Positions 10,281-23,154 of a stretch of 64,000 nucleotides of DNA are shown piece by piece (position 1 is the first letter of the stretch; each line of letters begins with the position of its first letter). Position numbers and translations under genes: made by a program. Under the pieces are notes generated by a model. That model had not been told where the DNA came from, did no database searches, and saw nothing but the letters and a program-made list of their open reading frames with translations. Source of the DNA: Lates calcarifer (taxonomy: Eukaryota; Chordata; Actinopteri; Centropomidae). The stretch is taken from the NCBI RefSeq assembly GCF_001640805.2, contig NC_066838.1:22131928-22195927 (forward strand), in the 5' to 3' direction.

Positions 10281-13200
10281 TCAAAATGGAAGCGTATCCA
10301 TGAAGATTTTGTCCACAATTGGCGGTGGGGGAACGAGATCTTCCAATTTAAGGTAAAAGATTCGCTGCAGGCCTTGAGTGCACAGAGTCCTGAGCTCAGG
10401 CAGCTTCCCGAGAAGTCTGGACAAATAATTGGGCCGCAAGGAGTCAGAGCCGCAGCCAGAGACGTGATCTTTGAGGCAGGTGATGAGCTGGTTCTGCAGG
10501 TCCTCCACACGTTTTGGCTCCTTAAGACCATGTCGGTCTGCAGAGGAAAGTAAGAAATATGTTGAGCATTAGCCTTATGCTTCATTATTCTTACTTTAAC
10601 CAAATAATGTACACTGATAATAGTCTGTTAACTTTGAAACCGAGTTGCTCATTTGATTTTAACCACGTTTAAAAAGACCACAACTGCTGACACAATCTTT
10701 ATAGAAGACATGAACTATATATAGTTGAGTAATACACGTGTTGGCAGTGTTAACGCTGCTAGGCTCGAACAATTCCTTGGCTGTAAATGTAAACCTTCAT
10801 TGTGGTTATGTTTAGTCTGCTGTGATATATGACATCCTCTCCACCCTATACATGAGCTTGTCTTACATTTTGTCATACACCTGTCATGTCAATCCTACGT
10901 TGTGTAACTGCACTGTATTGTCCACACCAGTGAAACAAGATTCCTCATGCAATCGGTTGTCCTTGTGGGATACAAGTAACTCTGATCCTGATTTGAAAAA
11001 AACTAGTTGAACTGGCTATTTGTTTTCTCTGCGTGATTTCTTGACAAGTGCGTGGGCGGTGATGGTCGCTCTGCATTTATGATACAAGAGGTTATAATAC
11101 GCCCCTCTGAACAGTGCTATGTCCTCAGGGCAGACTGGACATTACAGTAAGATGCTATCAGAAAGTAATGAGACAGGTTGGCCGGGCTAGCTGGTTAGCA
11201 TGGTAACTTCCGTGGAAGAAAAGAAGTGATAGAACTAGTGACAAAACATTGCTGTTGCTTTCCACCACTGGAGACAGCTTGGTGACTAACTCACAACGCT
11301 TCTTCTAGACTGGTAAGTAAACAGCCGTTCATGCTAACGGTGGCTACGTAGCAATAGCAAAACCTTCAAACAGCTAATTTGAGGCCTGATATGAATGAAG
11401 CCCTTACCAGTGATTATGACCAGGGCTGTGAGGCAGGAGAAGGAGGAAACATCTAACTTCATGCGATGAAGGCTTTGAGAAAACTCCAAGATGGAGTCAA
11501 TCCAATCCCCAAAGCCTCGGACACACTGCGTTTTGTGAAGCACGGCCCCGTTGCAGAAGATGAGCTTTTCTGTTTCAGGATTGGACCTTTGAAAGAACAA
11601 ACAACATAGTTTTGTTATAAAACATCTCAGGGATGTTACATGTAGGTTGTAAAACGCTGTTGTCTCCATCTGTTGTAAAGATTTTTTGTAGGCAGCTGCA
11701 CTCACCGATATGCAAGACGGAGGATGAAGAGTTCAACAAATGCAGACTCCAGCAGCAGTTCCTGGTCCTCTGAGCAGAACTCAGAGAAACCTGGGATGCT
11801 CTTCGCCCACATCCTGATGACCTCCAAGGAGGCCGTGAGGAGGTCGTAAAACTGTTTGATGTCACTAGCATCCTCCTTCTGGTTTGGACTGATGTCTGTC
11901 TCGCTATACTGAAATTACCATAGAGAAGTTCAGACAGATGCCTAAACAAGCAATCTGTCATTGCAAAAGAATGTTTAAAAAAAAAACAAAAAAAAAAAAA
12001 ACAGAGGGTTTTAGTTTCTTTTCTCTTACCTTGGAATAATCCAGTTTCCCAATGCCAGGGTTTGAGTCAATATGCGCCCTCACAAGTGAAGCGATCATGC
12101 TCACTGGAGACACAGTGGTCGTCATCTCTGGGACGACTTTAGGCTTTGAAGGCAGGCGACCTCTTCGTCCTTTCAGACTGTCCGTTCTCACAACTAAAAA
12201 AAAAATTTTAAAAAATGGTGACACTAGTGTTAATTTCATTCTATCTATATCACTGTAATAATTCTACACCGATTCCTCTGTGTTTGTACCAAACTCACCT
12301 TCTCTAACCATGCCTACAGCCAGACACTTCTGGAAGCGGCAGAACTGGCATCGATTTCGCCTCCTCTTGTCCACAGTACAGTCCTTGTTGGCGAGGCAAA
12401 CATACTTGGAATTTTTTTGCACTGTACGCTGTTAAACAAAGAGAGGAATTACTCCAAAATGGTCTCAGAGACACAAAACATTCAGTTAGACAAGCTATTT
12501 TTGCTCTCAGTGTGTGTTTCTTAATAGATGAGAAGGGTGTTTGAAAAAGTCAGACTTTATTACCTTGAAAAACCCCTTGCACCCCTCACAGGTGCGAACC
12601 CCGTAGTGCTGACAGGAGGCATTGTCTCCACACACAGCACAGCAGCCGTCATTTCCACTGGGGCTTTTTAATTTGGGTGATAAGCTTCCATCCATCTGAT
12701 CATTGCCATCAAAGTTACGTGCTTGCTCCATGGACAAGGCCGGGAAGGTCAGTGCAGATTGGTGAGGATGGGTCAATGTGAAAGGGTCCTGGTCTCGTAA
12801 GTGTTGTTGACCCAGGTGAGACATATCCTCCACAGAACCAAATGTGAAGAAAGAGGGTGCATGTGGCACTGACGTCTCCTCAGATGCCCAGTATCCTGGG
12901 CTGGATGAATACAGACCAAAGGCTGAATCCCAGGTGGACGCGTGCTGACTCTGGAACCCGGGAGTCGAAGGAGACGGCGCTGACGCAGGGCTGCCAAAAT
13001 AATCTGACCCACCGGGGGACATGGCCTCGTCTGGGTAATTCAGCGTGAACGCTCCAGGGTAGCAGCCGAAAACCTGGAGGTCATCAAGCTTGACAGGGGT
13101 TTCCAGGCCTGATGACGGAGCAACGTGGGCAGGGGCTGCAGTGAACTGGCACGAATAGGCGTCAAAGTCACCCGCCTGAGTGCCAACCAGAGAGTTGATG

Positions 13201-13346
13201 CTTGGCAGGGATGGAGCAGAGAGCTGGTCCCGTGGGCTGCTCATATCCACAGCCAACCTGGAGATAAAGTCTGTGCTTTGAAGATCTGAGCTGCCAAGGC
13301 TGTTCTCATAGGGCTGAGATCCATGCTGGGGGTGTATGCAAGTCAT
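10281..13346 (-). CDS. nr4a1: Nuclear receptor NR4A1 (Nur77/NGFI-B), 6 coding exons
   Basis: Exons in transcript order: 12564-13346, 12299-12428, 12030-12193, 11706-11908, 11408-11586, 10281-10537. They give 1716 bases, 571 aa (human 598), with all junctions GT-AG and in phase. Residues 1-235 are a Ser/Pro-rich AF-1 region (MTCIHPQ ..., SGSDYYGSP-like SGSDYFGSP). The DNA-binding domain starts at Cys236 ([18 protein letters not shown]) with P-box CEGCKG; finger two is in exon 2 of this list. The NR4A A-box RGRLPSKPK follows. The ligand-binding domain contains [10 protein letters not shown] and ends [25 protein letters not shown]. The product is an orphan, ligand-independent immediate-early transcription factor that binds NBRE sites as a monomer. 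The start was chosen at 13346, just inside a good acceptor at 13357; codons further upstream are intronic. Confidence 0.97.
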
Positions 13347-13356
13347 GACTGCGAGA

Positions 13357-14711
13357 CTGAAAAAGACATAGTGAGAAACGTTAGAGCCAAACAAGCTTGT
13401 TTTTCAGATCTTTATCTTAGAACTTCAAGCCAATCAACCTGCTAAGTGTCCATGGAATAAAAATGAGCATCTCTGCCTTTTTACCCCCTCTTTCTGTGGA
13501 CTGCATACAGTATTTTGGTGCTGGAATATTATATTAGCCCAGGTTTGCTATATGGTAGTCCCAGCCTGAGGATGCAGTGATAATGCAGGACTCTCCTTAA
13601 AGCCCTTATAATGCCAAATTAAATTAAAGTATTTGCATTCTTCAACCAGATACCAGGAACGTTCTCTGCTGCTCAGTCTTAAATAATCTTATTATATATT
13701 TCTGGTCAGCTGCACATGCCTGGAAGGTAGCCATAGTATGTGGGGTTGACTTTCAGACGGGGCACAATGCCAACATATAAAGCACATGTTACACTGGAGC
13801 TACTTGAAATTCAAAACTGCATGTGGCACATACAGTACTGTGCACAAGTTTTATGCACATTATGTTTAGAGTCATATCCATCACTCTATACTAGCAGCAT
13901 GGCAGCACTTTCAAACACACAGAGTCACAAAGGACACACAGAGACGTGGTAAGTTCTCCAAGATGCTTGGAAGAACCTACCTGCTAAGTCGAGAAACTAT
14001 AAACAAGTGTATCAAGGAGAACTGGTGCTGTTTTAAAGGCAAAGGGTGGCCACACCATGTACTGAGTAAATGTTGGCTTTTTGTGATGTTAAACGATGAA
14101 TGGAAACTATTAATTACAGCATTATTTTTTAAAGCATCCTAACTTTACAGTGTTTCTCTTCCAGAAGTTCTTCAAACTTTTGCACAGCAATGCAACTCTG
14201 AACCTTCAGACAACAAAATAACAAAATACTGATTTTTGTGGGTTCTCCAAGATGCTTGGAAAAACCTGCCTGCCAAGTAGCTTGAAAAACTGTGGTCACA
14301 CTAAATATTGATTTGATTAACTGTGTGTTTTTTTCTGTTTACAGCCCTTTGTATGACGTTAACAGATTTTAAAACTACTTGTGGCATCATTTGAAAGCAT
14401 CTCTACTTAACTTCAAGTGCCTAAAGCTAAAGGATGGCAAAACAGAAGACAATATCTTTGTGGTAAGTAGCCTACTATGCTGTTGCTTTTGTTTTCTCTT
14501 GCATACCCATTGAGAGACAGAGACATACAGGAGTTGTCGATGTAACACCCCTAAATATAACTTCTTTACTTCACTTTCTGGTCAGTAAATGGGAAAGGGG
14601 GCGGCTGCTTTCTGTCCGATTTTAAGTAATACAAATGCTCACGTGTCAGTATTGTATCGCTGCACATTTTTTAAAAAAGTGTAGTGTATTAAAATCATAA
14701 ATATTTCTTAC
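13357..14711 (-). other. nr4a1: nr4a1 intron 1
   Basis: The intron is bounded by a consensus donor (CAG|GTAAGA, GT at 14711-14710) and an acceptor TTTTTCAG whose AG is at 13358-13357. It separates the non-coding first exon from the first coding exon, the usual NR4A arrangement. It carries Tc1-like debris (13831-14345). No coding exon is seen inside. Confidence 0.8.
13831..14345. mobile_element. Internally deleted Tc1-like transposon remnant in nr4a1 intron 1
   Basis: The left end TACAGTACTGTGCACAAG (13831) and the inverted right end CTTTTGCACAGCAAT (about 14178) resemble the TA-flanked termini of fish Tc1-like elements. Between them are CCAAGATGCTTGGAAGAACC and AAAGGCAAAGGGTGGCCACAC, also typical of that family. 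A second partial copy (about 14237-14345) repeats CCAAGATGCTTGGAAAAACC and continues with AAATATTGATTTGATTAACT. No transposase survives. Confidence 0.65.
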
Positions 14712-14800
14712 CTGTTCGGGCCGTCTACAAGTGTTTTGAACTGTCTGTTCTCCGCAAACGACTTTCAGTCATCTTCAGTGTTTCCTAGCTGAGGAGCAAT
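14712..14800 (-). other. nr4a1: nr4a1 non-coding exon 1 (5' UTR)
   Basis: The 3' boundary at 14712 is set by the donor CAG|GTAAGA. The 5' boundary near 14800 is inferred from the TATA box about 25-30 bases upstream. The sequence is C/G-richer than its surroundings. It contains no start codon in frame with the protein. Confidence 0.7.
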
Positions 14801-14824
14801 CCCTCCCCGCTCTCTCCGGCAGTG

Positions 14825-14980
14825 CCTTTTATACTGTCGGCGTACCGTACCCATTACGTCAGAAAGGTTTCCATACAGTGCTGCGCGGTGGGCGGGGAGA
14901 TTTCCAGCCTCCGGCCAATCATGGCGCGCGTTCGAGAGAACAGTCACTGGATGACGCATTACGGGATTCCGTTGACGCGC
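14825..14980 (-). promoter_or_regulatory. nr4a1: nr4a1 core promoter: TATA box, CRE and AP-1-like sites
   Basis: On the minus strand, TATAAAAGG lies at 14833-14825. Twenty bases upstream is a CRE-like TGACGTAA (14861-14854). Further upstream are TGCGTCA (14958-14952), matching the 'NAP' AP-1-like element described in the mammalian Nur77 promoter, and a related CGCGTCA (14979-14973). Local CpG density is high. This fits rapid CREB/AP-1-driven immediate-early induction. The sites are read directly; their function is inferred from mammals. Confidence 0.75.
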
Positions 14981-16279
14981 GTACGGCGGAGTGCCTCCGA
15001 CACGCACACAGACACGCATTCACACACAGACAACACAGACCACACAGCTGAAATAAAACTAAGTCAAACCAAATAAAACTTAATAATCTTAGCCAGTAGA
15101 GGCCACTTTGCACGGTCGTTATTAAACTGCATTAAAGTCCCCAAACAAACATCTTTTTGTTGTATCGTGGTAAGCTCTGCTGATAAAATGGAAACATATG
15201 ATTTCGTAATTTACAAACAGGAAGTCGCAGATGTTTTTTTTTTCTATTTCTGGGAGAAAGACTATTTTTGCTGCCTGCTGTCTGATGGTAAAAGTGAGGA
15301 GAAATACTGCGAATCACTAATTGTTTTCCCCTGTATTTGGTATGTACCATATGAAACCGTGACAATAATCAGAAGTATCAGCACTGTTTAGTGGCATCAG
15401 CTTTTTCTACCTGGTCAACCCTCTTAAAGAGCTCTCTCTGAATTACTGGATAACTTATTCTTATTGTTAAAATGTATAAAAGGAGTCATCTCCTGCTGTA
15501 AGAGCTTTAATTTTATGAATTAGAGGATAAGGTAACAATTTACCATGTAGGCTCCCAGCAGAGAGGGTTAATTTACTGTCAATAGGATTTTATCTCTGGA
15601 CCTGGAAACCTTCAGGACGTATTACTGGTGCTGGGCACACAGACTAAACTGAGGTAAAAGGGGACATGACCATGGGATCTACAGGTGAGAGCTCTTACAT
15701 TGCTTAGACTAAGTAGGTTCAAATCTGCACTTTTGACTTAAACAGCTGCATTCATTTATGTTGGATTATAGATATGAAAATTAAAATGTGTTTTATTAGA
15801 ATTGTTACACTTTGAATGGGATGCAACCGAGCTGTGATGCTCACATGTTGATTGGACAGCCATGATAACACAACCCAGCATGATTTTTATTTTAAGGACT
15901 AGAATTATTGACATGTTGATTGACAGTGAGAGATCAGTCGGTTTGTGTGCAAGCCTTACTTAAACACTGCATGCACACATCCACTGACATGAAGGCTTTA
16001 GGATGGGTTGTGAGTCTCTCCTTGTCAAAATCAAACTGTAACAACTCTGTTTTGTGTTTTTTTTACTTCACATATTCTCAGATTAATGAGTTGAATCAGA
16101 TTACCACACAGCAATCTGATCACGTTACACAGAGAGTGGGAAGAACAACATCACACAATTCAATCCAGTTGTTCCACTCATGATAATTATGAGCTTTCTG
16201 AAGCTTATAACGTTAAATTATGTCAGACCTGCTGATTCATGGCCATTGTAAGGGCACTCACTGCACTCACCTGCACTCA

Positions 16280-17070
16280 CCGAGCCCTTTATTAGGAACA
16301 CCATATTCTGTGTAGGGCAGTCTCAGTTTCTTCGTGGCCTGGATTCCACAAGATGTTGGAAACAGTCCTCAGAGATTCTGGTCCATGTTGACTTGAGTGC
16401 ATCACATCATCTCTGCAGATTTCTCAGCTGCACATGCACGCTACCAATCTCCTGTTCTATCACACCCTAAAGCTGAAATGGAGTCAGATCTGTTCCCTGG
16501 GGAGGCCTCTGAAGTACACGCAGTTCATTGTCATGTTCATGAAACCAGTTTGAGATTATTTCTGCTTTGAGACATGGTGCATTATCCTGACTAAACCATG
16601 TTTTCCCAGTCTTCAGCTGTTTTGATGTGTCCAGGCCCACTGCAGCCTCAGGTTTCTGTCCTTGGTTTTATGCTGTTGTAGCTCTTCCACCTCGAGGTTC
16701 AACCTGTTGTTCATTCTGAGATGTTTCTCTTCTCACTGCAGTTGTAAAGTGTAATCATCTGAGTTGGTGTAGCCTTTTTGTCAGCTCCAGTCTGACCATT
16801 CTCCTGTGGAGTTTTGGTCTGTAGAGCTGTTGTGTGTGAAAATCCCAGGACATGTCATGGTCAAAGTCACTGGAATCACATTATTCCCTCATTCTGATGT
16901 TGGACATGAACATTAGCTGAAGCACCTGACCTGCATCTGCATGATTGTGTGCACTGCACTGCTGCCATGTGATTGGCTGATTGGATAATTGCCTGAATGA
17001 AGCAGGCGCACAGGTGTTTGGTGACCTCACTTTGTTGTGTGTGTCCCCTCTACACTTTATGTTCCTATAG
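16280..17070 (-). mobile_element. Decayed, internally deleted Tc1-like DNA transposon
   Basis: One end reads CCTTTATTAGGAACACC (+ strand, about 16288) and the other CACTTTATGTTCCTATAG (about 17054), an approximate terminal inverted repeat. On the minus strand the body matches a common fish Tc1-like element: near the 5' end CAATCAGCCAATCACATGGC, later the translated remnant DNAPCLKAEIISNWFHEHDN around 16530-16600, corresponding to the second-aspartate region (QDNAPCH) of a DDE transposase. Most of the transposase is deleted and the frame is broken, so it is inactive. Confidence 0.85.
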
Positions 17071-19089
17071 TAGATGAAGTCCAGCCAGAAACCACAATAA
17101 AACAAAGTCAGAAGCTTGTATTTATTTACACACACATGTTCTTCTCAGAGATCCAAGACGTGGTTTTTCTCAAAGCATTTCTGAACTCTCACTCTAATGC
17201 TCTCTTCCTCTGAATATCATCAATAAACCCAGGGCGGCCCCGTGGGAGGAAGTGCTTCTCACAAATAGAGGAAATAGACACACATACACGCACACATATA
17301 TCAGGCTGAAATTGTGATTCCCAATATGCAAGAGGGAACAATTCAACTGTTGCTGCCTGTTCAATGTGATTCTCTCAAATAAGGAGAGTTATATAATTGC
17401 CAACAGCTTCAAGTCAAAATTCCTGGAGGGTACACGATTTTGGCTCATGAGCCACCGGCTGCAGTCTGCTGTGGAAACTAATCATCCCTCTCATTGAGGA
17501 TGTGTTTTTCTTTCTTCTTTTTTTTTTTCCTCTGTGAATGACTGGGCTTCTCTGATGCCACGCCAGTACTACCCGGGCCTCCCTGCTGCACAGAAACTGA
17601 TTTCACTCGTTATCTGATCTGCTTTATCAGACACAGTCTCTTCCTGCCAGCAATGACAATCATTTGGTGACATCAACAGCAGCCTTTCTTTGGGTCTCAT
17701 TCAAATAATTTGGTGGAAGGTCAAAGTTGTTGTTAATAGGATAACAGTTGCTGGTTGCTGGTTGACTTTCAATGTGTATTTGTGTGTGCGCAGGCTGATG
17801 TGAGAGTCTGTGTGATATGTGACGTGCAAGAAATGTGGCCTGTGTGTGCAACTGTTCTCACACACATGCACACCCACACACATGTACTTGTTATGTGTTA
17901 TCACATGTGCAAGGCCTGAGATCTAGTCGCCACCTGTTGCTCCTCCATGGTGCTATTTTTACGTTGAGAAAATGTTTGTCATTGTGGAGATGCAGTCTTA
18001 GTTCTTTGGCTTGTTGTGGCTGGGCATGTTGGTTCTGATGAGATTTCACTTTTAGATAGGAGTGATGCACAGAAGGTGTTTTATTTATGTAGATGGATCC
18101 AACTGTTGCAGCTGGAAAAAGGCTGTTACAGCTGTTGTAGTCAGTTGCCTGTTAGATCCCTGGTAGTTTGCATACAAATGTAAATGAGGCTGAGATGATG
18201 CTATCAGCAGTGCTTTGCATCTTTTTCCAAACTTTAGAGGGTTCTGCTGCTTATGTAAAATTACTAGTTATTGATTTTAGCCCTTTGTTTATGACATTAT
18301 AGCCTTACACATGGATGATTTGAAGTCAACAGAGATCAAGGTAAACACTTAATCGTTGAGTGCCTGTCATTTATTCCAGACCAGCTGCACACAACAAATC
18401 AGAGTATGAACACGATCCAAGAAGGCGTCAACACTCCTGTTCGTCAACACTGATAAAAATGTCACAAGTGCTCTAATACCGCTGTTATTTTTGGCTTAAT
18501 GAAGACAATCTGTCAGGGCACCACAAAGAGGTTTTTATCTTGCTCATAAATCAGAAAAAAAACATTAGCCTGTGGTTAACCTATCAAATCCATTACTCAG
18601 CTCTCTGCTAACACCAGCCCCTTTACTCCGTCTACGAGCAGTCTGTTTTAGGACTTGGACATGGGTTTGTGTGTGATGCAGCTCATATGCTGCACCCAAA
18701 ATATCAGCTTCTCCCAGTGGGCAGAACATCCAGAACAAGGTGATCGGGTTCAAACATGCCTTTGTGCCCACTGGCTTCTTCATGTTAAGCTGTCACATTG
18801 ATGGTTTTATGGGGAGTGCGAGGTGGGGACTGTTCGAGTGAAACACGAGATGAAGTCATGTTTGCGTACGTGTGTGAATCTGCATGTACTCCCTTGTGTG
18901 TTTTCTTCACTCTGGTAATATACTGTTAGAGTGTAAATGACTAATGTTTCAATGCAAAATGGATCTTCTTCTGTGTCAAAGGTTTGACTCGGACGTGTTA
19001 GTATTGGTGTCAAAATGTTAGTCTTTTGCACCTTATCAGTAAATGACTAAAGTGAATCAGTGGGTTCAGGTGTCGAGAAGTGGATGATT

Positions 19090-19200
19090 GAACTGCTTTC
19101 AAGGAAAAAAATTGTAATTTGCTTTATCCATCCAATAGTTGTTGAGATATTTAACTTAATTCAGAACCACATATACAAACCTTATGTTGACACTTGAGGA
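19090..19200 (+). repeat. Possible fragment of the GGTACAGACATTC-type repeat
   Basis: The words TTTATCCATCCAATAGTTGT and TGAGATATTTAACTTAA resemble the leading part of the family seen at 6294 and 8556, but the diagnostic core is missing. Treat it as a weak match. Confidence 0.3.
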
Positions 19201-20651
19201 AAATTTGCTTGGGACCGTGGACCATCCAGCTGAGAGACTGTAGAGCCATGCTGCTAAAGAGAATAAAAACTAATACTAAATAACCTTTAAGTGACTCTGC
19301 TGGAGGCACAAACACTAGTCTTCCAAAAGATATTTGCTTATTTAGTGTTTTGATGATGGTGGAGAGAGCGCATCACCATGGTGTTCACCAGGGTTAATAT
19401 CTGGTTGAGTGTGATTTGAATAATTTTCATACCTTTCATGTTTTGAATGCAAACATCATTTATAGTGTTTGTCTACTCATGTATTAATTTTTTCTCTCCT
19501 TTGAATTGTCACTGGTGTGTTCCCCAATGGCGACAATAAAGTTTGTTATGTCTGCTGAGACCAGTTTGATGTGGTCTGAGACAGATTCTTCAGAATGTAC
19601 ATATTCTGTTTTCCCAAATATATAGAGATTTTTTTTTACTAAAATGAACAGAAACAGAAAATGAGTAAATCTTAATTCTGGTCATTTGAATCACAGTATT
19701 TTCCATTACGTTGTATTAATAGAAACTACACCATCAATGTTTCTTTGTTAAAAAAAAAAAAACAGATATGGGAGAAGTAGGACAAAGTCTGCATGAAATG
19801 TCAGGGATACAGTGCACGTATCCCACCCCCCCTTCAATACCACAACTTGGAATAAGTTACAAAAAAACAGAATTTACAGACCGTGAAATTGACATATTTG
19901 GAGAAGCTGCTGTACCCATGACGAAAACATGACTGCAGCTCTTTGTGAGTCTTCCCCTTTTTTGTTTGACAAGCACATGAGACAGCTTTCTATCACGCCC
20001 ACGTTCCTCCACAAGGCTTAAGTCACCAATGTCCTTATCAGGTTCCACTTTCCAGTCTCGAATGAAGAGTTGATCGGACATAACATTTAAAAGACCTCTC
20101 ATATTTTACATTCAGGTCTCAGGAAGTTTGACCTCCTGTCCATGGCTGTCACTATCTGGGTTTTTCTTGGTCGTTTTGTTTAACTCATTGTTGTGTATAA
20201 CAGAGTCACTAGAGTTTTTAATAGCTGTGCCAATGACCGTGTACTTCTAGTACTATCAGAGCAGGAACAAGTGACATCTTATCCATTATGTCTGTGGCCA
20301 CTTCAGAGTTCTCAACTTTTGCTGATGTGTGCACCAACAGGAGGATGTGTCACATACTGTTCATGCTCCATCTGGTGGTGCAACGCGGGAGCATGACATT
20401 CAAGCATAATTCCCAGTTGGCTGTGTATTAGGTACATCTGGCCACAGCTAGTAAGCCAAATAAGCAGTTTTAAACTGTGTCGCTCAGAATTTCTTAGGTC
20501 TCATACTGTGTGGTTGAAACTCATTTTGTAAACAGGATGTCTTTAAGTCTTATTTGCAACTCAGGACTGCCTCTGATCAGTCGACTTCAAGAGGCCTGCA
20601 GCCTCTTCTCATTATATTTAATTACAAAGCTCCCTTGATTATTGATCTGCT

Positions 20652-20679
<28 letters not shown>
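20652..20679 (+). repeat. Poly(A) tract
   Basis: Twenty-eight consecutive A. No retrotransposon body is recognisable on its 5' side, so it is recorded as a simple repeat. Confidence 0.9.
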
Positions 20680-20684
<5 letters not shown>

Positions 20685-23154
20685 AGCCACAGCAGTCAGA
20701 TCAGACAGCACTTACACTTCAGATTTAATGAGACATAAATCAGTAGTGGACATTCTCATTAACTGTCATGACTTTCTAGAGGATCATGAGAATCAGTTGA
20801 AGGTAAATTACATGATTATAAGTCACCAGTGTTCATGCTCCTGGCTACAAGTTTCCTGTGCCTAATTTATTTAATCTGTAAAATCAGAACCTGAATTATT
20901 ATAAGATTTGCATGGAAATAGACAAAATATCTGAGCATGAAACCCTTAATGTAATGTTTAAAAGGATTGGATATTTATGATTTTTTATTTTTTCATTGCT
21001 CTATAGTGTTTCTATTGCTTTTATACTTTAATTTGCTGCTCTTAACATTGTAGGGACCATACAAGGAGACAGATACCTGATAAATACGTCTTTTTCATGA
21101 GGACATTTTGATATATCACAGGCAGGAAATGTGAAAAAGTTTAAATAAAAATGATGATGGCTGATTTAACATTTAGCTGCTTCAGTTTTACAGTCTTGGT
21201 ATTGTGCATGCTGGCTCACTATCACACTGTCATGACTTAGTGGAACACTTGAATACAACAGAGCCATTGTTGATGTTATTAGTAACACCTGTGCTTTTTC
21301 CTGCAATGACAAGTCAACATGTCCGCTGTGAAAAAGGCAGATATTTTCGTTGGACCCAACAAGACACTGATCTAAAGCTGATCCTCCAGAGAAGGAACAG
21401 AGACAGATGGTGTGGTATTGTCCAGGAAATTTACCTATGACACAAATCTAGACGCCAAACAAAAAGCCTGTTTAAATCTCATATGTTACTTATGTTGCTA
21501 CACCCCTTTAGCCACATGTCACAGTTTCAGGACCCAAATAGACACTCACAAAGGGAGGTAGGTGTAGCAACAACACACAGGTTTCAGGCTCAGAGGAAAA
21601 CACAGGGCAAAGAAACAAAGGAAGGGCAGTACTATATATATAGTCCACATTGATTATGGGGGGAGGTGCAGGTAGGGAGAGACCAGGAGACTGGAGGGCT
21701 GACGAGAAGTGGAAACAGGTGTGTGGAACAGGTGGAGCAGACCAGACACTGAGAAGGTCTGCAGAGAAACAAATCTTCGCTCAGGTCGTCTGGATGGTAA
21801 ACTCTGACCTCTGTGAACCATCAGCTTTGTCTGGTCTCCCTTGTGAATCCTCAGCATAACCCTGCACATTTGCAGATTTACACTCTAGTATATACAAGGT
21901 GTTATAGTTTGTAATAGTTTTAATCCTTATATTATATATGTGTGTAATTTATCTTTTAGTTTTCACTCTTTGTATCTCTAGTATCTTACCCCTAACCTGT
22001 GCATGTGCCTCCAATAAATGAAATCTATGAATCTTTGTTTCAACCTGATCATCAAACTGAAAAAAAATGTTTGGTTTGCATCTTCTGAAATCAAAGTTCA
22101 CAATCTGATGTGTCCCACTTCTCAAGGTTTACCTACTAGATGACTTGGATACACTCAACTACTACATAACTGACATGCTTGTGAACTGATTTACCACTGG
22201 AGGGCAGCATCTCAGTATGATTTGCTAACTTCATCTCATCAAATGTATTTTTAACTGGGCTGACAGGACAGTAACTGCTGTCTCATAAGTGAAATTCCTC
22301 ATTTAAAGCTGAAAACTTTGAATTTCAAAGATTGGTTGTCTTCTTGGTTTGGGCTGTTTTTAATCAGAAATGTTAGCAACATATCAAGTAATACTAATTT
22401 TAGTATCAAAACACAATACACTGCATGATCATGATCTGTGAGAGACAAATGTGGGCTTACAAAGACATAACACCAAATAAGAAATTGAAATTATATGTTA
22501 ATAACATAAAGGATGCAATATGATACTACCTCAGAGAGTTGTTTGAAATCTAGGAGGATGTAAATGTTTTGCACATCTTATTTATTTATTCATTTTTAAA
22601 TATGTATTAACATCTATTAAATGTCATGGGTACATAACATACAAATACCATATGTCAATACTTGCAGCTTTCTCCAGAAACTGTGGCTGTCAGTGTTGGA
22701 CAATAACTTCCCGTCCAGCTTACATTAAGTGAAAATGACGCAAGAAAATGACGTCCTGCCACTGGGGACGTTTCATCACAGCATATTTTGAATAATGAGC
22801 TCTGTCCTCATGCTTGTCTTTGTCACTGGGGAGAACAAAATCTTTTCTGTCGCCAGTTGTAGGTCACAAGAATGTCTCCCTTTGAGCCTTCCCACTCTCA
22901 CATTCCTCCCTCATCGACTGCCCACATACACTGGGCCACACACACTCGGCTGGTCCAGCAATGGCCTCATTTTCAGGGACACATCTGTTCATGTCACTGG
23001 GGCACAGCCATTGACAGTCTATTGGCACGATGCAGGGCTGTACACATGGATTACTGAGTTACAGTCGATCACAACAGAAAAAAGTTGTGGAAGCAGCACT
23101 CACATCTTTAAAGGAATAGTTTTGAGAAATACATCGCTCACTCTCTGGCAGTGG

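Noticed and set aside
10200..10553. 117-residue + strand open frame
   Set aside because: It is antisense to the last coding exon of nr4a1, whose minus-strand product is unambiguous.
12507..13394. Longer nr4a1 start at the upstream in-frame ATG (MFGSNV ...)
   Set aside because: Those codons lie upstream of a strong acceptor at 13357 and read as polypyrimidine intron; the MTCIHPQ start matches the family.
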